Shown here piece by piece: positions 44,548 to 49,193 of a stretch of 49,193 bases of DNA. Made by a program: the position numbers and the translations under genes. Numbering within the stretch: position 1 is the first letter of the stretch; every line of letters begins with the position of its first letter. Under the pieces are notes generated by a model. It was given only the letters and a program-made list of their open reading frames with translations, did no database searches and had not been told where the DNA came from. This DNA comes from Dysgonomonas sp. 521. GTDB taxonomy: Bacteria; Bacteroidota; Bacteroidia; Bacteroidales; Dysgonomonadaceae. Where the stretch lies: NCBI RefSeq assembly GCF_010501055.1, contig NZ_QVMO01000022.1:5948-55140 (forward strand), read 5' to 3'.

Positions 44548-44811
44548 TTACCGTTCTTCTACAGTTACATGCACAATATCTCCAGGCTGCTTCCCTATTT
44601 GCTTGCGAATGCTTTTCAGTATTCCTATTATATGGCATGGAGTTCCCATCTTTACAATGCTACCGGAATAAGGTATTCCGTCGAAAGTTGCATTTACAGG
44701 CACTCTACCTTTTCCAAATGCAATTTTTACATCGAAAGGGATTTCCAGATATGCACCATCTATATCAGGCACCTTTTTTATTTCAGCGTCAAATTCAAAT
44801 CTTTTATTCAT
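44548..44811 (-). CDS. DUF1905 domain protein
   Basis: The 87-aa protein is one complete DUF1905 domain, a small beta-barrel: [20 protein letters not shown], then [22 protein letters not shown] and a last helix-strand [11 protein letters not shown]. The domain is often fused to a bacteriocin-protection YdeI/OmdA part, which is absent here. The function is unknown. It lies 4 nt after the dusB stop, so they share a transcript. Confidence 0.85.
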   Translation of the reverse strand: MNKRFEFDAEIKKVPDIDGAYLEIPFDVKIAFGKGRVPVNATFDGIPYSGSIVKMGTPCHIIGILKSIRKQIGKQPGDIVHVTVEER

Positions 44812-44815
44812 ATTA

Positions 44816-45805
44816 TCAATCCTTTATACCAAACTGATCGGGGATATTGTCTATTATCCCGAAAAGCTCGTCTACGGATTCCGTGCGCAACATGGCTACT
44901 CTTATTTTCTTAAAGTCGGGCAGTCCCTTAAAGACAGAACTTGCGGCCAGATGACGGCGGCTATGGATGATACCGCCCCGTTCGCCCGAATGAGCGATAT
45001 TCTTATTTACCATCTCCTTCAGTACATCAAGATACCATCTGAACTCCTTTTTCGCCAACTTCTCCCCGGTATTCAGGAAGTGTTTTACTTCTTCGAATAC
45101 CCACGGGCTACCGATACTCCCCCGCCCTATCATTACGGCGTCTACGCCTGTTTCTTCAAATCGCTGTTTACATACCTCAGGTGTAGTAAGGTCCCCATTA
45201 CCTATAATGGGAATATGCATGCGTGGATTATTCTTAACCTCCCCTATCAATGTCCAGTCGGCTTCGCCCGAATACATTTGCGAACGTGTGCGCCCGTGAA
45301 TCGTCAATGCCTGTATGCCAGCATCCTGTAACCGCTCTGCAAGTTCAACGATTATCTTAGAGTCGCAGTCCCACCCCAGACGGGTCTTTACCGTCACGGG
45401 AATATTCACAGCCTTTACAACGGCCGCCGTTATATCAACCATCAGATCCGGCGTCCGCATCATACCCGAACCGGCGCCTTTGCCCGCCACCTTTTTTACT
45501 GGGCATCCAAAATTAATATCAAGAATATCAGGATTGGCCTCTTCGCATATTTTAGCCGCTTCGACCATCGCCTCTACTTCGCGCCCGTATATCTGGATGG
45601 CCACAGGACGCTCTTCTTCACTGATTGTCAGTTTAGCCTGCGTTTTGTTCACATGGCGTATCAATGCATCGCTGGATACAAATTCGGTATATACCATATC
45701 TGCGCCAAACTGTTTGCACATCAGGCGGAAGCCCATATCTGTAACATCCTCCATTGGTGCCAGAAACACCGGATTTTTGGAGAAATTTATATTGCCTATT
45801 TTCAT
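44816..45805 (-). CDS. dusB: tRNA-dihydrouridine synthase, DusB type
   Basis: The 329-aa FMN enzyme reduces uridines in the D-loop of tRNA. It has the TIM-barrel opening [17 protein letters not shown], the catalytic Cys at 101 in [19 protein letters not shown], and FMN motifs [16 protein letters not shown] and GNGDLTTPE. DusB versus other Dus types is a best guess. A TATATTTG -7 box lies 33 nt upstream. Confidence 0.93.
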   Translation of the reverse strand: MKIGNINFSKNPVFLAPMEDVTDMGFRLMCKQFGADMVYTEFVSSDALIRHVNKTQAKLTISEEERPVAIQIYGREVEAMVEAAKICEEANPDILDINFGCPVKKVAGKGAGSGMMRTPDLMVDITAAVVKAVNIPVTVKTRLGWDCDSKIIVELAERLQDAGIQALTIHGRTRSQMYSGEADWTLIGEVKNNPRMHIPIIGNGDLTTPEVCKQRFEETGVDAVMIGRGSIGSPWVFEEVKHFLNTGEKLAKKEFRWYLDVLKEMVNKNIAHSGERGGIIHSRRHLAASSVFKGLPDFKKIRVAMLRTESVDELFGIIDNIPDQFGIKD

Positions 45806-45838
45806 TATACCTTATAGATTTTAATTAAAAATCAGGCA

Positions 45839-45846
45839 CAAATATA
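45839..45846 (-). promoter_or_regulatory. Candidate -7 box TATATTTG for dusB
   Basis: It is an exact TAnnTTTG match on the minus strand, 33 nt before the dusB ATG, right after the mnmD stop. Confidence 0.45.
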
Positions 45847-45876
45847 GTTATCTTTTATCAGATGAGAAAGAGGAAG

Positions 45877-46548
45877 TTATTTTGTAGCGCGTAGCATTTC
45901 TCTTTTGCCGGGAGGGCCGGGCAGCCGCTCCACCCTGTAGCCTGATTGTTGCATCATTCTGCGAACAATGCCTTTTGCACAATAAGTTACCAATATGCCA
46001 CCTTGGCTTGTAATATTATAGAGGGAATCAAAAATCTTCTGCGACCACATTTCCGGCTGTTTATCAGGCGCGAACGCGTCATAATAAATAAGGTCTACCG
46101 GATGGCCTAAAGAACTTAAATCGAATCCGGTAAGATTACATTCTATCTTCGTAAGTGTGAAATCCGGTAATATCGGGACTTCTTTGCCCCATTCGGCTTG
46201 ATGCAGTTTATTATACAGTTGTTTATCCTCGTCCGGATATCTGTCCGCATAGTTCAGTTTCTCTATAATGGATATGGGCAAGGGATAAAGTTCCAATCCT
46301 GTGTAGCGGACTGATTTATGGGTACTCTTTATCTCCTGCAAGGTCAAAAAGGCATTTAATCCGGTGCCGAAGCCTATTTCCAGAATATCAATATTATCTT
46401 TCTTGCAGCAGTGCATCCCTGCATTGATAAAAACATGAGTTGACTCCTGTATCGCACCGTTTACCGAATGGTAATGCTCGTCCATTCCGGATACGAAAAG
46501 AGTGTGAGACCCATCGGCAGTAAGCTCTATTAGGGGTTTCACACTCAT
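45877..46548 (-). CDS. mnmD: tRNA (mnm5s2U34) methyltransferase, MnmD-type
   Basis: The 223-aa protein has the SAM-binding motif ILEIGFGTGLNAFLTL and the catalytic-site motif DLIYYDAFAPDKQPEMW of the MnmC N-domain family. Stand-alone forms without the oxidase domain are called MnmD. It methylates the wobble uridine of some tRNAs. It lies 19 nt after ispF and is the last gene of the porV-ispF-mnmD run. Confidence 0.9.
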   Translation of the reverse strand: MSVKPLIELTADGSHTLFVSGMDEHYHSVNGAIQESTHVFINAGMHCCKKDNIDILEIGFGTGLNAFLTLQEIKSTHKSVRYTGLELYPLPISIIEKLNYADRYPDEDKQLYNKLHQAEWGKEVPILPDFTLTKIECNLTGFDLSSLGHPVDLIYYDAFAPDKQPEMWSQKIFDSLYNITSQGGILVTYCAKGIVRRMMQQSGYRVERLPGPPGKREMLRATK

Positions 46549-46567
46549 TTCTCTTTGTGTCTAATTA

Positions 46568-47047
46568 TCACTCCTTTTCAATTAAAGCGACTGCATAAGA
46601 GGCAAAACCTTCCTCACGCCCAACAAAACCCATCTTTTCCGAGGTTGTCGCTTTAATTGATATATCGTCAACAGAAATCTGTAAAATTTCTGCCATCACT
46701 TTCTGCATCGCGGGTATATGCGGGTTAATCTTTGGACGCTCGGCACATATAGTAGCATCTATATTACCAATTTTATACCCTTTCTCGGTGATTACTTCCA
46801 GCGTCTTCTTCAGCAGTATTTTGCTATCAATATCTTTATATTCGCCTGCCGTATCCGGAAAGTGAAAACCTATATCCCGTAAATTTGCCGCGCCGAGCAA
46901 AGCATCGCATACCGCGTGTATAAGCACATCGGCATCGGAATGTCCCAATAGTCCCTGACTATGTTCTATTTTGACCCCTCCCAGCCACAACTCTCTGTTG
47001 TCGGCAAGGCGGTGCACATCATAGCCAAAACCTACCCGTATCTTCAT
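46568..47047 (-). CDS. ispF: 2-C-methyl-D-erythritol 2,4-cyclodiphosphate synthase
   Basis: The 159-aa trimeric enzyme of the MEP pathway has the metal ligands D10 and H12 (FGYDVHRL) and H in GHSDADVLIHAVCDALLGA, the substrate stretch IGFHFPDT and the C-terminal TSEKMGFVGREEGFASYAV. It lies 27 nt after porV. IspH, later in the pathway, is at 15424. Confidence 0.97.
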   Translation of the reverse strand: MKIRVGFGYDVHRLADNRELWLGGVKIEHSQGLLGHSDADVLIHAVCDALLGAANLRDIGFHFPDTAGEYKDIDSKILLKKTLEVITEKGYKIGNIDATICAERPKINPHIPAMQKVMAEILQISVDDISIKATTSEKMGFVGREEGFASYAVALIEKE

Positions 47048-47074
47048 ACTATCAAACAGCTTTTTCTTAAAATA

Positions 47075-48238
47075 TTATTTAAACAGGTTTTTCATTGCGT
47101 CAATATCGAATCCAAGGGAGAAACGCAATGTTTGGTCTAACGGATTCTGTTGAGCTGTAGCTACCAGATAAGCTACGTCCAGCTGGAATGCGCTCATCTT
47201 GAATCCGGCGCCAAATGTAACATACTGACGGTTACCTTTCATCTTGTTTTCGTGGAAATAACCTGTGCGTACACGGAATTTATCGTTATAATCGTATTCA
47301 GCACCAACCGACCACATGATTTCTTTCAACTCTTCGGAGAATCCGCCGGGAGCATCACCGAATGATTTAAAGATACCGGAGATAGGATTTATCTCTCTGT
47401 AGTCTTTTAGTCTCTTCTCGAATTCGTCATTCGTTTCATCTTCTTTTTGAAGTGGGGGCGTAGGTACCAGATATTTATTAACGTCTACACTGAACGACAA
47501 TGTACTTACGTCATTCATAGGGTACATGATGGACGCACCTAAACGTAAGTTTGTAGGTAAGAAGTCGTTACGCGGGCCACCATCGGTAGATATTTTTGTA
47601 CCTATATTAGAGATATTAAAACCAAAGCTTAATAAACTTTCAGAGCTACCTGTACGGATATATGATTCGTTATAACCCGAAATATCTGCGGCAAACGCAT
47701 TACCTGCCGAAGTTCCTTCCGAGGCACCCGTATAGTCTGTACGGATGTAACGAACAGTTACCGCACCCGAAAATGTTTCGCTCAACTTACGGGAATAAGC
47801 TACGTCGAAAGCCATTTCGTAAGGAGAAACGCTGTTCAGGAAGTTTCCATAGCCGTCAGTAATATTTACATCACCAATAGAGAAGTAGCGGATAGACGCG
47901 CTTATAGCCTGATTGTTTTCATTTCCAAGCTTATAGTAACCAACACCATAAACAAGCGCTACATCATTAATGATTTTTCTCAACCATGGAGTATATGATA
48001 ATCCAAATCCTGCCTTACTTGGATTGAAGGCATATTTAGCCGCATTCCAGTGCTGTGAATATACATCGGGAGCTGTAGCCACACCAGCATCTCCCATACC
48101 ACCACCACGGGCGTCGGGCGCTATAATTAGCGACGGCACACCTGTTGTTATCGGATTCATGTCATCTTGTGCATTTGCACCGAGTGCAATCAATGTAAAG
48201 ATATTTACAAACAAGATTTTCTTTAAAAGACTCTTCAT
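47075..48238 (-). CDS. porV: Type IX secretion system outer membrane protein PorV (LptO)
   Basis: The 387-aa protein has a signal peptide (1-23, ending ANAQ) and the PorV opening IAPDARGGGMGDAGVAT, followed by QHWNAAKYAF and a 14-strand FadL-like barrel ending QTLRFSLGFDIDAMKNLFK. PorV receives T9SS cargo from the Sov translocon and shuttles it to the PorU sortase. No CTD-bearing cargo gene is visible in the window. It heads the porV-ispF-mnmD run; the 140-nt gap before it has no clear -7 box. Confidence 0.93.
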   Translation of the reverse strand: MKSLLKKILFVNIFTLIALGANAQDDMNPITTGVPSLIIAPDARGGGMGDAGVATAPDVYSQHWNAAKYAFNPSKAGFGLSYTPWLRKIINDVALVYGVGYYKLGNENNQAISASIRYFSIGDVNITDGYGNFLNSVSPYEMAFDVAYSRKLSETFSGAVTVRYIRTDYTGASEGTSAGNAFAADISGYNESYIRTGSSESLLSFGFNISNIGTKISTDGGPRNDFLPTNLRLGASIMYPMNDVSTLSFSVDVNKYLVPTPPLQKEDETNDEFEKRLKDYREINPISGIFKSFGDAPGGFSEELKEIMWSVGAEYDYNDKFRVRTGYFHENKMKGNRQYVTFGAGFKMSAFQLDVAYLVATAQQNPLDQTLRFSLGFDIDAMKNLFK

Positions 48239-48378
48239 TTATTCTACTATTTAAGTAATTAATTTATTTGTTAAGGTTTAATTATAGTTTGTTAGCATTC
48301 TCTTAATCCTTAATGTATATAGATAACAATTTTTGATACAAATTATTGTTTACCTTCGGGAATTTAACATTTCAGCAT

Positions 48379-49005
48379 TCAACAAACTGTTATTTCCAGC
48401 AATTTCTCTCCTTCCACTTCGCCTATCAAACGGTTACCGATCTGCACTTTACCCACTCCTGCCGGAGTGCCTGTGAATATCAAATCGCCTGTTTTCAGGG
48501 TAAAGAAACGGCTGGCATACGCTATAATTTTATCTACCGGATGTATCATTTCCGAGGTATTGGCGGCCTGTACCACTTTACCATCTATCAATAGCCGAAA
48601 ATCAATATCATCAATAAGCTTCTCGTATTTGCTTTTCGGTACAAACTGTCCGACAGCCGCAGAATTGTCAAAAGCCTTGGCTATCTCCCACGGAAGCCCT
48701 TTCTGTTTCAATCCGGCTTGTATATCCCTCGCGGTGAAGTCTATACCCAGGGTTAGCTCTTCGTAGTAACGGGAAGCGAACCGTTCAGCAATGTTCTTCC
48801 CCATCTTACTTATTTTCACTACAACTTCGGCTTCGTAATGTACGTCAGATGAAAAATCGGGAATATAGAAATCCTTCTTATCTCCTGAGAGCAAAGCTGT
48901 ATCGGGCTTCATAAAAAGGACAGGATCATCGTCGCTACTGGATAATGCCCTGTTCATCTCTTTATTATGTGACTGGTAATTCTGACCTACACAGATAATT
49001 TTCAT
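48379..49005 (-). CDS. Fumarylacetoacetate hydrolase family protein
   Basis: The 208-aa protein matches the short FAH family (YcgM-like, often acylpyruvase or oxaloacetate decarboxylase): MKIICVGQNYQSHNKEMNR at the start, metal-binding EAEVVVKI and the FTARDIQ, KAFDNSAAVGQF and GDLIFTGTPAGVG motifs. I start it at the ATG at 49005, after AAAGAG. The GTG at 49026 lies within the likely transcript start. A TATCTTTG box at 49029-49036 supports this choice. The substrate is unknown. Confidence 0.92.
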   Translation of the reverse strand: MKIICVGQNYQSHNKEMNRALSSSDDDPVLFMKPDTALLSGDKKDFYIPDFSSDVHYEAEVVVKISKMGKNIAERFASRYYEELTLGIDFTARDIQAGLKQKGLPWEIAKAFDNSAAVGQFVPKSKYEKLIDDIDFRLLIDGKVVQAANTSEMIHPVDKIIAYASRFFTLKTGDLIFTGTPAGVGKVQIGNRLIGEVEGEKLLEITVC

Positions 49006-49028
49006 CTCTTTACTGCAAAAATCCACGG

Positions 49029-49036
49029 CAAAGATA
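49029..49036 (-). promoter_or_regulatory. Candidate -7 box TATCTTTG for the FAH-family gene
   Basis: It is an exact TAnnTTTG match on the minus strand, 23 nt before the ATG at 49005; a start at 49026 would leave almost no leader. Confidence 0.5.
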
Positions 49037-49111
49037 CATAAGTTTCTAAGTAACAGAAAAAAAATAATACAACATTTTTCTATCTTAACAGACTTTGTCA
49101 GGGCAACCGCA

Positions 49112-49193
49112 TCAAATTTTCAATAGTTTCCTGAGATATTGAGTATCCAACGCAGCTTTATATAGCCTCTTTTTAATACTCAACTTGTCTTTC
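49112..49193 (-). CDS. Possible C-terminal end of a gene entering from the right
   Basis: An open minus-strand frame runs from the window edge to a TGA at 49112-49114, about 26 codons (KDKLSIKKRLYKAALDTQYL, then a short basic tail). The basic, helical ending looks protein-like, but the length is too short for a family call. It could equally be random open sequence. Confidence 0.35.
   Translation of the reverse strand, partial: KDKLSIKKRLYKAALDTQYLRKLLKI

Overview
The window reads as chromosomal DNA of a Bacteroidota bacterium, most likely order Bacteroidales, with a Dysgonomonas- or Porphyromonas-like gene set (the genus is inference). Signs of this are two type IX secretion components (PorV and a plug-domain protein), weak Shine-Dalgarno sequences with A-rich leaders, many copies of the Bacteroidota -7 box TAnnTTTG just upstream of genes, cysteinyl-tRNA synthetase with a KMGKS loop, and a RND efflux operon under a MarR regulator. 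I see no prophage, CRISPR array, rRNA, tRNA or intact insertion sequence.

Layout. 1-5.1 kb: an orphan TolC-like exporter flanked by a ~130-bp direct repeat, then a sigma-54 NtrC-type response regulator and its histidine kinase. 5.1-6.2 kb: a repeat-rich gap with hairpins and a nested palindrome, then a small BamE-like lipoprotein. 6.2-14.5 kb, minus strand: pheT, and a run nusB-yajC-ybbR-coaE-carbonic anhydrase-znuA-znuC with no znuB. 14.7-17.6 kb, plus strand: cmk-ispH and pfkA. 17.8-21.7 kb, minus strand: a compact six-gene operon (DJ-1/PfpI, AraC regulator, two VOC proteins, flavin split-barrel/zinc-ribbon fusion, P-loop kinase) that looks like a stress or detoxification unit. 21.8-26.6 kb, minus strand: T9SS plug-domain protein, VanW, RarA and a YwqK/MORN-like repeat protein. 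27-30.3 kb, plus strand: an unrecognised putative DNA-binding protein and dnaK. 30.5-36.8 kb, minus strand: marR-adaptor-RND pump-outer-membrane factor. 37.1-49.2 kb: YbdG-like channel, ACT protein, RNase H, small helical protein, beta-barrel protein, M16 peptidase, AlkD, cysS, DUF1905, dusB, porV-ispF-mnmD and a FAH-family hydrolase.

The most notable non-coding content is a family of four short elements (about 152-215 bp) with GAGYCTGTTTAAATTTTA inverted ends. Each has a 3-bp TTA or TAA target duplication, so they look like MITEs, perhaps mobilised by an IS5-like transposase. Three of the four end only 18-23 nt before a start codon (pheT, pfkA, ywqK-like gene), so they must supply or carry the promoter or leader of those genes. 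There are also two large nested palindromes (217 and 299 bp), one directly upstream of dnaK. The dnaK leader itself has a sigma-54-like -24/-12 element and an upstream CTGAC-N5-GTCAG repeat, which would be an unusual way to drive a major chaperone.

The genes connect as housekeeping modules: translation (pheT, cysS, dusB, mnmD), isoprenoid synthesis (ispH, ispF), CoA and nucleotide metabolism (coaE, cmk), glycolysis (pfkA), zinc handling (znuA, znuC, carbonic anhydrase), envelope export (yajC, T9SS, two TolC-family proteins) and stress (dnaK, RarA, AlkD, the DJ-1/VOC operon).
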